In this document: piece after piece, positions 13,838-23,717 of the stretch
Position numbering within the stretch: the stretch's first letter is position 1
Layout of the letters: every line of letters begins with the position of its first letter
Assembly (NCBI GenBank): GCA_900542425.1
Contig: UQNQ01000007.1
Location: 1 to 64,000, forward strand
Length of the DNA stretch: 64,000 nucleotides
Reading direction: 5' to 3'
From: an uncultured Eubacteriales bacterium
GTDB lineage: Bacteria > Bacillota > Clostridia > Oscillospirales > CAG-272
The notes under the pieces: model-generated
The model's database searches: none
What the model saw: the letters and a program-made list of their open reading frames with translations, nothing else
What the model was told of the DNA's origin: nothing
Program-made: the position numbers and the translations under genes

Positions 13838-16800
13838 TTATTGGTCGTTTTTGGTTTTGCGGCGTTTTCTCAAGCATACAATGGTGGTACCTGCAATGCC
13901 AGTAAGTCCACAGATCATAAGACCAATCCACAGACCGAGATTTGTTTCATCACCTGTTTTAGGTACATCTACTGTAGTCTTTTCATTGTACACATTAACC
14001 GTTAAGACCTCATCTGCTACGATTTCTACGGTTACTGGATCCGCAATTTTATAATTGGCGCTGACGCTATTTTTCAGTTCGGTTACTACATATTCGCCGA
14101 TGCGCAAATTCTCAATCAGGATTTCTCCAGATTCGTCGGTTACAAAGGTTTGATCATAACCATTTGGTCCGGTCACACGGAATTCAAAGCCCTTCTTCGT
14201 ACCATCGGAAGAGGTCTTGATGATTTTCAGCGAACCCTTTTGTGCCTGGTTAATAAAGCCCTTGCCAGCTTCATTTTCGACCTCGTAGGTTTTTCCATCT
14301 GTATCAATCATGATATAGTATACGTTTTCGTCCAAAACGAACCCTGCTGGAGCCGTTTTTTCTCGCACGAGAACGCCGCCATAACGAATGTCGTTCATCT
14401 CATAGATTCCCTTCAGGGTTTCTTCCATGGTGCCAAGAAGTTCATCTTCGTCATCTAATTCCTTATTTCCGTTACTGTCTCGGAAAACTTCGAAAACTGC
14501 GCCTGACAATTTGTTTTCCGGAAAATCTGCATCATATTTTGTTAAATGCAGGTTACCGGTAATAAACTCATTTGCGATTTCGATTTCAATTACTTGTTTA
14601 TCTTCGGTGATAGAAACCGGGAAGCTTTCATCACTGAGTACAAATCCTGTCGGCTGCGAAATTTCACGAATTACCCAATTTCCAAGAGGAATGTTCTTAA
14701 ATGAAAAGCTGCCGTCATCTGCAGAGGTTGTTGTCATGAGTGCATTTTCTTCCGTAAATTCTGTGCAATCCGGACGGAATAACCCAATGATTGCTCCGCC
14801 AAGGGCATTGCCGTCTTCATCGACTTTTTTGCCTTGGATTTCGCCGCGCTTCAGAGTGTTATCGACTGCTGCACCATCATTTGCAGCGATTTCGATCAAC
14901 GGAATATCTTGTCCGCCATACTCAAATACAAATGGGTATTTCGCATCGCTAATGATGTAATGGTCATCAACAGACAGCTCCTGCAAATAATAGCTGCCTA
15001 TTGGCAGGTCTGATGTGCAAACAGCGATTCCGTCTTCTGATACAGATACAACTTCAATCTGACCATCTGCGGGGATAATGCTTCCATCAGCTGCTGTAAT
15101 GTCTTCTGCAGCAAACAAGCCGAAGGTAACAGAAGTGATTTCGCCGTTCATTCCAAGTCCGAACAGTTCATCCTGTTCCAAAGCCTTCTGAATGCTCACT
15201 TTTACTTTTTGACGTTCATTATAGAATCCGGTCTCTGCTTCAGTAATTTCAACATCCTGACCTGCATATACAAGTTCCACTTCATGGATCTCATCATTGA
15301 GCACCATCGGATATGGAGCTTGTATCTCTTTCACATTGAATTTTCCAAGGTACAACTCTTTACTGGTAGCGATACCGCTTTCATCGGTTTCAATGGTATC
15401 CACAACTTCTCCTGCGGAGTAGCGGAGAGTACCATCCAAAGTGTAAATATCTTCAGCTGCTGTAATCTCATAAACAGCACCAGGGAGACCCTGCACAGAG
15501 TAGACAGGTTGATAGATTCCATCAGACTCAGTTACACTGGAGAACACTTCACCGGTCTTTTTAATATGAATGACGCCTTTTTGTGCGACATTGGACTTTT
15601 CTACTTCAATGATGGTTACACCATCTTCTTCTGAGGAACCTTCCTCTGTCACATCAAAGTAAACCGGATCCGAGTTTACAACATAACCATATGGAGCATA
15701 TACCTCAACTAAAGAATACCCAGACCCGTATTCCAAAGGCTCCGGAGTAATCAGATAGCCTTTATCATTTGTGTAGAAAGTATCAATTGTGGTAACTTCC
15801 GGATAGGTGATTGTTTGAGTGATCTGAGTTCCATCCGGTTTGAAAAGTTGGAATCCGGCACCAGCATACGGAATAGTCTTGCCAGTCTCCGCATCTACTT
15901 TAATAATTTTGATATGGGATTCAAACACCCTGTTGTTCAGGATATAGTGATAAGTTTGGCCATCTTTGGCGATGAACACGTCGAAGTCATCAATGAGGTC
16001 TCGGCCTTCCCATCCAGATACTTGATGCACTGTATAAATGCCATAAGGGAGGTCTTTGGTTTTTGCATAGCCATTTTCATCACAGGTGAGAAAATCTCGT
16101 TCTGAATCAGCTGCTGCATCATAAGAACCAGAAGATTTCAGATAAACCTGGAACTCTGCACCGCTTTCTGGTGTTTCAATTCCAGTTTCGCCGTCATCAG
16201 TGTGCTTAATCAATGCAATGTTACCTTTTTGTACCTGTTCTTTTACATCATTGGCTGTTGTATTCAGTTCTACTGTATAAAGCTCAGGATCTGCTCCAAC
16301 CGGATAGATTGTAGGATCCAACAGATAACCTTCGCTTGGATTGATTTCACGAATGGTCCAGTCCGTATCACATACATAATACCCAGTTGTAAAAGATCCA
16401 TTGCTGTCAGTAGTAAAGCTGTCTACAAGTGTTTCTCCCTTGTAAAGTCCATAGGTAGCACCGGCAAGCGATGCATCTCCCTGTGCTTCACCAGTTTCCG
16501 CATCGCTTTTAGTAACCGTTACGCGGAACTTTTTGAGAACATTGTGTACAGATTGATTTGTTACTTCATTCCATTGAACAGTAGTGTTCTGTGCTTCGGG
16601 AATTACATAGCGAATCGCCGTATCTACCTCTTCCAGAATATACGGTGTGCTGCCAGAAATCAGGACATTGTCAAAAGTCGCAATACCGGAACTGTCGGTT
16701 ACTGCATACTCATCAACAGGAATTCCCGCCAAAGAAGTGCCATACAAATGAAATTTCATACCTTCTGTAAGCCCATCTTCTGATGTCTTTGTAACTTTTA

Positions 16801-18085
16801 GGCTACCTCTTTTTAGAGTGTTATTAAATGTAACAGTGGATGTTTTTCCGCTGACAATCGTTACTCTCTGGACTTCCTGCGGCTCATACTTATCAATAAC
16901 CTGTTCTGTCACAGTATAGACGCCAGGATTCAAATCACTGATATCGATGACGCCATCTTCATTGGTTGTTTTGACTTCGTGATAGCCTTCACCGGAAATC
17001 GTAAAACTGATTCCACTTACTTTTCCATCTTCGGAAGTTTTCAGCAAATGCATATTTCCAACCATTATCTCAAGTTTCAAATAACCGGTTACAGGGTCAG
17101 AAACAGTGGCGCCATAGGTTGTAAAATCCTGCTTTCCTCCACCAATGTCACCATCGGACCAAATTACGACGCCTTTGCGTTCACCATTCTTTTTCTCTGC
17201 CATGATGCTGACTGCATCTTTGGGTGCTTCATTACAGCGGATTGTGAGCTTATTTCCGTTTACCTCAAATTTCATGCCGCTTGTACTGCTGGAGAAAGAA
17301 TAGTTTCCTAATACGCCGTTTGTATCTGTTAAAGTAACAGAATAATCTGTGCCGTTCCATTTCAATTCGTAGGTATCAGCACTTCCGGAGCTTCTGGTAA
17401 AAAAGCTGGGCAGCATTGTGTGCTGCTGTACCTTTTTCTCCATATCCGTGTAATACTGGAAAATCAAATCGCGAAGAGGATGACTGCTTTTGATAGTGTC
17501 CTTAATATTATCTTTGCCTTGTGCATGTGCATCCACCTTATTGAACTGACTATCACGTTCACCTACGACTGTTTCCCAAATTAGAAGCTGCGTTGCAATA
17601 TAATGTGCGACTTCTTTGGTATGAGTTGGGTTAGACATATCCCAGTTTGTTTCACCGTTACCTTGCCATCCATACTGCATAATGCGTCCGATATATGCTT
17701 TAATAACAGTCGGTGCAATCGTAGGATTCAACTCGGAAGGATAGTTGTTCCAGAATGTTTCATCAAATCCATCGTACTGATCGCCGGTGTGGACACCAAC
17801 GCCTGGCTCAATGCAGTACATGGCTTTGCCTTCAAATGAATCTTGGAAATACATAGAATAACGCGATTTTTTCTCTCGTGTACTCCAATTGCCCATAAAA
17901 TCCATAGCAGGGTGACCCCAGTCGCTGGGATTTGTTGAGTTATCTCCGCTTCTTGGTACATCAAGGATATAAGCCGTCATCTGTTTTGTGTCTGCAAATA
18001 CTGTCGATGTCATTCCGGAGAAGACTCCCAGACTCATAACAATCGACATCAAAAACGATATGATTCGTTTTCCTTTACTCATCAT
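13838..18085 (-). CDS. Giant thioester-domain/CnaB (SpaA-like) wall-anchored adhesin
   Basis: 1415 residues. Signal peptide to about residue 31 (VFA). A thioester domain follows: Cys91 in MYCIEPG and Gln166 in YIATQLLIW would form the internal Cys-Gln thioester used for covalent attachment to host or surface amines. From about residue 335 come roughly ten CnaB/SpaA-like modules, each starting with a pattern such as GSLKVTKTSEDG, with Lys and later Glu suited to isopeptide bonds. The end has a sortase signal VPKTGDET, a hydrophobic helix and RKRRKTKNDQ. A stalk-like adhesin, probably promoting mating contact or host adhesion. No sortase lies in the window. Confidence 0.9.
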   Translation of the reverse strand: MMSKGKRIISFLMSIVMSLGVFSGMTSTVFADTKQMTAYILDVPRSGDNSTNPSDWGHPAMDFMGNWSTREKKSRYSMYFQDSFEGKAMYCIEPGVGVHTGDQYDGFDETFWNNYPSELNPTIAPTVIKAYIGRIMQYGWQGNGETNWDMSNPTHTKEVAHYIATQLLIWETVVGERDSQFNKVDAHAQGKDNIKDTIKSSHPLRDLIFQYYTDMEKKVQQHTMLPSFFTRSSGSADTYELKWNGTDYSVTLTDTNGVLGNYSFSSSTSGMKFEVNGNKLTIRCNEAPKDAVSIMAEKKNGERKGVVIWSDGDIGGGKQDFTTYGATVSDPVTGYLKLEIMVGNMHLLKTSEDGKVSGISFTISGEGYHEVKTTNEDGVIDISDLNPGVYTVTEQVIDKYEPQEVQRVTIVSGKTSTVTFNNTLKRGSLKVTKTSEDGLTEGMKFHLYGTSLAGIPVDEYAVTDSSGIATFDNVLISGSTPYILEEVDTAIRYVIPEAQNTTVQWNEVTNQSVHNVLKKFRVTVTKSDAETGEAQGDASLAGATYGLYKGETLVDSFTTDSNGSFTTGYYVCDTDWTIREINPSEGYLLDPTIYPVGADPELYTVELNTTANDVKEQVQKGNIALIKHTDDGETGIETPESGAEFQVYLKSSGSYDAAADSERDFLTCDENGYAKTKDLPYGIYTVHQVSGWEGRDLIDDFDVFIAKDGQTYHYILNNRVFESHIKIIKVDAETGKTIPYAGAGFQLFKPDGTQITQTITYPEVTTIDTFYTNDKGYLITPEPLEYGSGYSLVEVYAPYGYVVNSDPVYFDVTEEGSSEEDGVTIIEVEKSNVAQKGVIHIKKTGEVFSSVTESDGIYQPVYSVQGLPGAVYEITAAEDIYTLDGTLRYSAGEVVDTIETDESGIATSKELYLGKFNVKEIQAPYPMVLNDEIHEVELVYAGQDVEITEAETGFYNERQKVKVSIQKALEQDELFGLGMNGEITSVTFGLFAAEDITAADGSIIPADGQIEVVSVSEDGIAVCTSDLPIGSYYLQELSVDDHYIISDAKYPFVFEYGGQDIPLIEIAANDGAAVDNTLKRGEIQGKKVDEDGNALGGAIIGLFRPDCTEFTEENALMTTTSADDGSFSFKNIPLGNWVIREISQPTGFVLSDESFPVSITEDKQVIEIEIANEFITGNLHLTKYDADFPENKLSGAVFEVFRDSNGNKELDDEDELLGTMEETLKGIYEMNDIRYGGVLVREKTAPAGFVLDENVYYIMIDTDGKTYEVENEAGKGFINQAQKGSLKIIKTSSDGTKKGFEFRVTGPNGYDQTFVTDESGEILIENLRIGEYVVTELKNSVSANYKIADPVTVEIVADEVLTVNVYNEKTTVDVPKTGDETNLGLWIGLMICGLTGIAGTTIVCLRKRRKTKNDQ

Positions 18086-18111
18086 AAGTTCCTCCTTAAA
18101 ATTTGCAAAAG

Positions 18112-18141
18112 AAAAAGACCCATCATTTGATGAGTCTTTTT
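18112..18141 (-). terminator. Intrinsic terminator upstream of the adhesin gene
   Basis: On the minus strand AAAAAGACTCATCA pairs with TGATGGGTCTTTTT. It ends the lipoprotein gene at 18157, so the adhesin 27 bases downstream probably needs another promoter or readthrough. Confidence 0.8.
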
Positions 18142-18156
18142 AGCATAGTGTTAAAT

Positions 18157-18849
18157 TTAAGCGTATCCAACAAAAATGTTGTATTCGTTGTTTCCCAAAT
18201 CCTCCGTCCAAATCCAAAAAGCAGTAAAACCACTTTCTACATACCAATTTAAACGATCCCTCAAATCTCTCTCCAAAAACTTGCTGTCGGCATTCGCAAA
18301 GATGGGATCATCATTGCAAGCTGTTGCTGTAGAATCCAATTTCAAACCAATCTTCTGACCATACTTTTTGGCATCATCTAAATATGGACTGATGTCAAAC
18401 GGTTTTTCTTCAGGTACAGACGGCTCAGGTGTTGATTCCGATGGCTCTGTTGGTTTCGATGTTGGAGGAGATGTTTCCTCGGGATTGGATGGTTGAGGCT
18501 TTTGTTCAGGCTTTTCCGCCGGTTGTGATTGTTTTGGTGGTTCTTTATCATTAGACGGTACTTGCGTATGGGAAGATGCAGGTGGTTTTTGGGTTCCTGA
18601 ACCTTCAGATTTTTCAGCGGCGACGCTTTGACTGTCTGATACATCAGACTGGGTTTGTATATCTTCACCTGAGTCTGGTTGTTCTGATTCTAAACTGGAA
18701 CTACTTTGTTCTTCAGATGAGCTATCTTCTTCTGGCATAGATACAGACTGAGATGAACTGCCCGAATTTTCCTTATTCGGCTGATAGCCGGAACAGCTGC
18801 ACAAAAGCAAGAATATACAAACGAGTATTGGCAAAATGAATTTCTTCAT
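18157..18849 (-). CDS. Lipoprotein with Ser/Pro/Glu-rich linker
   Basis: 230 residues. A lipobox-type signal (PILVCIFLLLCSC) puts the lipidated Cys near residue 19. Then about 120 residues of Ser, Glu, Gln and Pro form a long disordered linker. A small C-terminal domain of about 80 residues ends SGFTAFWIWTEDLGNNEYNIFVGYA. The linker suggests display across the cell wall. Function not recognised. It is encoded between the adhesin and the conjugation genes, so surface exposure during mating is plausible but inferred. Confidence 0.75.
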   Translation of the reverse strand: MKKFILPILVCIFLLLCSCSGYQPNKENSGSSSQSVSMPEEDSSSEEQSSSSLESEQPDSGEDIQTQSDVSDSQSVAAEKSEGSGTQKPPASSHTQVPSNDKEPPKQSQPAEKPEQKPQPSNPEETSPPTSKPTEPSESTPEPSVPEEKPFDISPYLDDAKKYGQKIGLKLDSTATACNDDPIFANADSKFLERDLRDRLNWYVESGFTAFWIWTEDLGNNEYNIFVGYA

Positions 18850-18908
18850 ACTGTGATCCTCCTTGTGTCTTTACCTTATTACACCAGAGTATCACAAAAA
18901 ATGCAACA

Positions 18909-19322
18909 TCAGTTTGCCAAAACTTGATATGCCCGATCTGCTTCATCAACACAGCGATTTAACATTTCGAAATATCTCTGCGGTGATATCTCCGTATCCA
19001 GCCACTGAGTTGCCCGATAGGAATAACATCCTACCGACTCATTGATCGCATGACTCCCAAGTACGCTCTTCAGATTCAGTTCATTGACCATCTTTTTCTT
19101 TTTGGCAGAACTAACATGCTGAATAGATCGTGCAAGACAGATCACCATCAATGGATGAAGCGCAGAAAAGGATATCTGCAGATAATAGTCTCGGTAACCA
19201 AGCATAATGGATGTATCATCTTGGTCATCCGCGGACATTTCATTTAGAATCATACTGCGTGTATGCTCTGCGATGGTCTTTCTACGCTCCTGTTCTTCTT
19301 TGCTCAGCTCACAATACTCCAT
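18909..19322 (-). CDS. Conserved-looking ICE protein of unknown function
   Basis: About 137 residues, mostly helical and charged: MEYCELSKEEQERRKTIAEH, then YYLQISFSALHPLMVICLARS, then RYFEMLNRCVDEADRAYQVLAN. No signal peptide and no strong membrane segment beyond one moderately hydrophobic helix. GGGAGGTGA lies 7 bases before the ATG at 19322. It follows the S1-domain gene closely in the transfer operon. I do not recognise the family. Confidence 0.6.
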   Translation of the reverse strand: MEYCELSKEEQERRKTIAEHTRSMILNEMSADDQDDTSIMLGYRDYYLQISFSALHPLMVICLARSIQHVSSAKKKKMVNELNLKSVLGSHAINESVGCYSYRATQWLDTEISPQRYFEMLNRCVDEADRAYQVLAN

Positions 19323-19360
19323 ACTTTTATCACCTCCCACTCTAAATTTCAGTTGAAAAA

Positions 19361-20530
19361 TTATCTTGGTGCAGCAATATGGGTAATCGCACCCCAGATA
19401 CGATTGCTCTCCATATTGAGACCGAGAATTCTAACAGTGACGCGCGCTCCTCTCGGAGGACGACCGCGTTTCGGATAGCTGCAGAGGCAATCTACACCTC
19501 CATCAAGTGCGACAAACACGCCTGTTGTATCTACCATACTGACCGTTCCAACATAGCGATTTCCAACAGAAAATCTTCTCAAAGCTTTTTCATAAGGATT
19601 TTCTCCTGCCTGTTTGACCGACGCACTGGCTTTGATATGATTTCGGTCACTACGGTCAATGCTTAGAATCTTAACGAGGACACGCTGTCCAGGCTGAAAC
19701 TGCGAAGAAGCATCCAGTAGCCTTTGATAACTCAATTCTCTGAGAGGAATGTAAATTTCAAGACCAAACAAATCTACAAAAATGCCGGCGCGAATTACAG
19801 AAACGATTCTTGCTTCTGCACACACTCCTTCATAAAGAATGTTATTTCCGTCTCTATCAGTACCGAAATAATATTCCTTGCGTTTGGCGGCCATTGCCTC
19901 CAGCCTGCTGGCAACTGCAACACCTGACTGAGGATCAATGCCTTTAACGATATAATCCACCTCTGCACCGAGGCGTTTTGTCAATGTGTAATGCATGACA
20001 TCTTCTTGAGATCGTCCACGATTATCCTCAGGTGGAAGAACAGCTTCTTCTGCCGGAATGATGACCTTGAAGTCGCCGTGGTAAATGACTGCGAGAGAAC
20101 GGGAGGGGTTATCCTCAGGCTGTTCAACACCTTGAATCGTGCCGGTCAGGATCTTCTGCGTTTTCATAGACTCAATCAAATCCAACAGATCATTCCTGGC
20201 TTTGTCAGCTTCCGTTTCGACCGTGCGATGCTCATCAATTGAAAGAACATTTACAGCGGTTCTGGTATTTGCGCGTTTCCGTCTGGTAGTTGTTTTGACC
20301 TCCTTTTCCTCTGTATCAGACTCAGATTTTGGAGTCCTGGTCCTCCGGGACCTTCGTGGTTTCTCTTCTGATTCTGTTTCAGTTTGGGAAACAGTGCCCG
20401 ATTCTTCGCCTTCGACGCCGTCTTCCGGCATTCTTGCTTCAGAATTCTCCGATTCCAAGTCAGTCTGGGAATCAGAAGAATTTTCCTGAGGCAACTGCTC
20501 CAGCTCTGTTTCGTTTCTTTTGGTTTCCAT
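19361..20530 (-). CDS. S1-domain RNA-binding protein of the ICE
   Basis: 389 residues. The first 100 are acidic and low complexity (many Glu, Ser, Thr), then an Arg-rich stretch TTRRKRANTRTAV. Two S1/OB-fold units follow: GVCAEARIVSVIRAGIFVDLFGLEIYIPL and GNRYVGTVSMVDTTGVFVALDGG. It probably binds single-stranded nucleic acid; a role as single-strand-binding helper in transfer or translation control is inference. AAGGAGG precedes the ATG. Immediately downstream of the coupling-protein gene. Confidence 0.8.
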   Translation of the reverse strand: METKRNETELEQLPQENSSDSQTDLESENSEARMPEDGVEGEESGTVSQTETESEEKPRRSRRTRTPKSESDTEEKEVKTTTRRKRANTRTAVNVLSIDEHRTVETEADKARNDLLDLIESMKTQKILTGTIQGVEQPEDNPSRSLAVIYHGDFKVIIPAEEAVLPPEDNRGRSQEDVMHYTLTKRLGAEVDYIVKGIDPQSGVAVASRLEAMAAKRKEYYFGTDRDGNNILYEGVCAEARIVSVIRAGIFVDLFGLEIYIPLRELSYQRLLDASSQFQPGQRVLVKILSIDRSDRNHIKASASVKQAGENPYEKALRRFSVGNRYVGTVSMVDTTGVFVALDGGVDCLCSYPKRGRPPRGARVTVRILGLNMESNRIWGAITHIAAPR

Positions 20531-20551
20531 CTAAGAGTTCCTCCTTGTAAA

Positions 20552-22414
20552 TTAAAATTCAGTCGGCGGTTTTGCCGAACTGTATAGGCTTTTTTTGCGT
20601 TCCGATTTTTTCTCCGGTTCAGGTGTTGATATAGGCTCACTTTGAATTGGCGGCGAACAAACATAAGTCGGCTGATAATTCATAATAGAAGTTTTCTGAA
20701 TCTGTTTAACCATCGGGTGTTTTGTGTAGTCCATTTTCTTCAGTTTTAGGACGTTACAGCCGCGAATAATGCATAGCAGCTCTTCGTTTGGTAATCGAAG
20801 CACCTCATCAGGAGTAAGTAAGCGCCGTTTACCTTGCCCTTCCGTATGGCGATATTGCGGTATTACCTGAGCAACTGCGATAGTTCTTCTTACCGTCATA
20901 GTGGAATTAACTTCTATACTCATATCTCCGCTGCGAGCGGAAAAATATTCTGCGCTAACATCATCGGTACATCCAAGCATAAGTTGGATGTCACAATTTC
21001 CGACGATTTCTGACCAAAGATTGTTGGGATATCGATTTTGTAACTGGCCTAAGCTTTGTACGGCCAGCATCACTCGGATATTTCTTGAGCGAATGGTGCT
21101 GAGAGAACGGCAGAAATCAGATCCATCTGGCGCTGCTCCAAGTTTACCTATGTTATTAAACTCATCCAGTATTAAATTAACGGGAACGTCACAGCTGCCA
21201 TTTGGTCTGGAGTCGGCATATCTCGTCAGCTTAATAAACATACATGAGAAAAATAGAGATGATAAAAACGCCATTGTTGCATCTTGATCACTTAAAACAA
21301 TGTAATAGGCACATTTTCTCTTAGCCGGTAAAGTCAGATCAATGTCTGAGCGGCTTGTAATTCTCTGAACGGCCTCGTTTTGAAGCACCTGCAATCGCGT
21401 ACCAAGTCCCAGTATGATGCCGGAGCGTACCGTGTCACTGGACTGAGAAAAAAGATTATAAGGTGCCCGTGCTGGATGGTCGAGTGGAAGCTTCTCAAAA
21501 ATTGCAGTGAGTTGTCTTTCACTGTGTTGTGTCAATGCCTGATACACCGCCGGAAGATGCTTCAGATCTACATTACGACTCCGATCCTGATCAACAAGTA
21601 GGATCAAAGCTTTTAGCAGATTTCCTTCACCATTATCCCAAAAGTGATCTCCTTTTCCGGAACTGGTATTTCCGATAATGACATTCGTCAGAACCTGTGC
21701 CATCAAAGTATCACCGTTTAAGTCTGACATACAGTTCCAAGAATCACTGTGCTCTGGGGTTACCAGATTAAACACCTTGACTTCGTAGCCGTTGTTGCGG
21801 TACATTTCTGCTGTATCTGCATAAAGCTCTGCCTTGCTGTCTGTAATAATTACAGATTCACCACGTTTCATTGCCTGGAACAAAGCATTACGAATAACAG
21901 CTCTTGATTTCATGGTTCCGGATGCACCAAAAATAGCAATATGACGATTGAGTCTGGTATCCTTTGGCATACAGACAATTTTACCTTTGTATTCGCCCAA
22001 TATAGTACCTTCAGCTTTTTCTGGTGTGGTTACTTCCAGCTCCTCTTGCATTTCTTTCTCGCTCATCCATGTGGCGGTTCCGTATGTGCCGTTTTTTACC
22101 ACCTTGAAGCCGCGTTCATCATAGTCTTTGCTTCCAAATTTATCGTGAAACTTTACATAAGCAAAAATTGCTGCTCCAACAACCAGAATAAATAGGATCC
22201 CTTTCATCCCGTTTAAGGTAAATGCCTGCGGGAAACAGAATAGTGGATTAAAGTTCACAGGACGCATTATGTTCTGTCCGCCAAGCCCGCCGCTGTCCAT
22301 CCAAATGGAATAGTTTGTGAGCAATTGTCCAATCAGTCCACCCAAATAAAAAAGTGCCGCCAAACCCAGTATGGTGGCAGCAACAATAGCGGCTTTTCTA
22401 TATTTATCTTTCAA
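20552..22414 (-). CDS. VirD4/TraG-type coupling protein
   Basis: 620 residues. Two N-terminal membrane helices (about 7-32 and 72-88) and a cytosolic ATPase follow. Walker A is IFGASGTMKS (161-170), Walker B is VNLILDEFNNIG, and FLSSLFFSCMF and LAVQSLGQLQNRYP are typical of TraG/TraD. It brings the relaxase-DNA complex to the secretion channel. The start is TTG at 22414, with AAGGAGG 9 bases before it inside the upstream gene, overlapping it by 11 bases. The C-terminus is Pro/Ser/Lys-rich. Confidence 0.95.
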   Translation of the reverse strand: MKDKYRKAAIVAATILGLAALFYLGGLIGQLLTNYSIWMDSGGLGGQNIMRPVNFNPLFCFPQAFTLNGMKGILFILVVGAAIFAYVKFHDKFGSKDYDERGFKVVKNGTYGTATWMSEKEMQEELEVTTPEKAEGTILGEYKGKIVCMPKDTRLNRHIAIFGASGTMKSRAVIRNALFQAMKRGESVIITDSKAELYADTAEMYRNNGYEVKVFNLVTPEHSDSWNCMSDLNGDTLMAQVLTNVIIGNTSSGKGDHFWDNGEGNLLKALILLVDQDRSRNVDLKHLPAVYQALTQHSERQLTAIFEKLPLDHPARAPYNLFSQSSDTVRSGIILGLGTRLQVLQNEAVQRITSRSDIDLTLPAKRKCAYYIVLSDQDATMAFLSSLFFSCMFIKLTRYADSRPNGSCDVPVNLILDEFNNIGKLGAAPDGSDFCRSLSTIRSRNIRVMLAVQSLGQLQNRYPNNLWSEIVGNCDIQLMLGCTDDVSAEYFSARSGDMSIEVNSTMTVRRTIAVAQVIPQYRHTEGQGKRRLLTPDEVLRLPNEELLCIIRGCNVLKLKKMDYTKHPMVKQIQKTSIMNYQPTYVCSPPIQSEPISTPEPEKKSERKKSLYSSAKPPTEF

Positions 22415-23564
22415 CCATAAATTCCTCCTTTTGCCCCATTGCTTTTTCCACTAATCTCATACTGATAAATTTCAAATAGACCTGTGGACCAAGATATTTA
22501 CGGAGGAGAGATCCCTGTTCAGGAAAACACAGGATTTCAAATGATTTCATATCAGTCTGAAGTGCTTCGCGCAATCGGATTAAGCGTGCAATATCATTAT
22601 CCAGATACGAATACACATACTTGTTATCAATAAAGGCATCATATTCCATCATACCTTGTCCTCCAGACTGAGTTTCCTTGTCAAACAACAAATCCAGAAG
22701 TTTAGTTTTCCATCCAGGTATGGAAAGAAGACGAAGTAGTCTTATGCCAAAGTCATTCATAGGTACAAAGTAGATGTTCTGATAGATGCTGTCGAATCTA
22801 AACTCCAAACGCCTGTTCTTTTCAGTTTCCATCAATGTTTTGAGTGCAATCTCCTCAGACTCACCTAACAGAATTGCCGACTGAATGTTTTGAACACCGG
22901 CATTCATACGGCTAATCTCGATTAGATTGTGTAAAGCCTTGAACTCACCCATACCATTCCATTTCATAAGAGCGTTGCGGGTGTTGTATACCGCATAAGC
23001 TTCGCTTGGAGAAAATATAGCGCCCGCCATCCGGGTAAACACCGTCTTGCTCATTTCTGAGTCTCCGAGTTTCTTGAGATCCTTAGCCAGGTAATACGCA
23101 GAATATTCCGGTACTGTCAGACTGATTTGCATATTCTGAAGAGAAGGTAAAGAATATGGCCGGCATTCAATGCCAGCTGCCATACACATCATAACCGATT
23201 CGGCAACTCTATGATTTCTTTCGATATGAGCTGCATCACCCGGAAACTTATGATCCCAAAAAGAATGCATATAGTAATCATACGCATCCGGATGAATCCA
23301 TTCCAGTATGGGAAGAGCAGCTTTTGAAAATCGGATGGATTTGCTTGAACCTTTACCGGATACATTTAGGAGCTTACAGGTTATTCTTTCTTCAGTCTGG
23401 GTATGGGGGAGACGATAATCTTGTGGTGTTGTCATCTTGTGAACCAATGCCTTCAGCACCCGTTCATTTCCAAGAATTTTCAATGAGCGCATTGGAAATT
23501 CACCCGTCACGGATAGCAAGGTGATGATGTTGAGCGCGTGACTGCCTGTCCGAAGTGTAATCAT
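22404..23564 (-). CDS. ICE transfer-operon protein of unknown function
   Basis: About 386 residues. The first part (MITLRTGSHALNIITLLSVTGEFPMRSLKIL, then KLLNVSGKGSSKSIRFS) resembles a winged-helix DNA-binding arrangement; the rest is helical with a Tyr-rich stretch. No catalytic motif seen. AAGGAGG lies 5 bases before the ATG at 23564, favoured over the longer reading. Translationally coupled to the coupling-protein gene by an 11-base overlap, so it probably acts in DNA processing or recruitment. Upstream, 23565-23717 shows no clear element. Confidence 0.65.
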   Translation of the reverse strand: MITLRTGSHALNIITLLSVTGEFPMRSLKILGNERVLKALVHKMTTPQDYRLPHTQTEERITCKLLNVSGKGSSKSIRFSKAALPILEWIHPDAYDYYMHSFWDHKFPGDAAHIERNHRVAESVMMCMAAGIECRPYSLPSLQNMQISLTVPEYSAYYLAKDLKKLGDSEMSKTVFTRMAGAIFSPSEAYAVYNTRNALMKWNGMGEFKALHNLIEISRMNAGVQNIQSAILLGESEEIALKTLMETEKNRRLEFRFDSIYQNIYFVPMNDFGIRLLRLLSIPGWKTKLLDLLFDKETQSGGQGMMEYDAFIDNKYVYSYLDNDIARLIRLREALQTDMKSFEILCFPEQGSLLRKYLGPQVYLKFISMRLVEKAMGQKEEFMVER

Positions 23565-23717
23565 CCCGACCTCCTTAGAATGAGGCGTTTTAAGACAGTA
23601 TGACTGCTCTCTTTGTCGGATTTTCCATCGCAAAAATGCCTCCAAACAGCTGATATTTCAGGGCTTTTTCGGTTTAGCAAATATATGTAATTTTTTCTGC
23701 TCGATTTTCTCCCTTTT

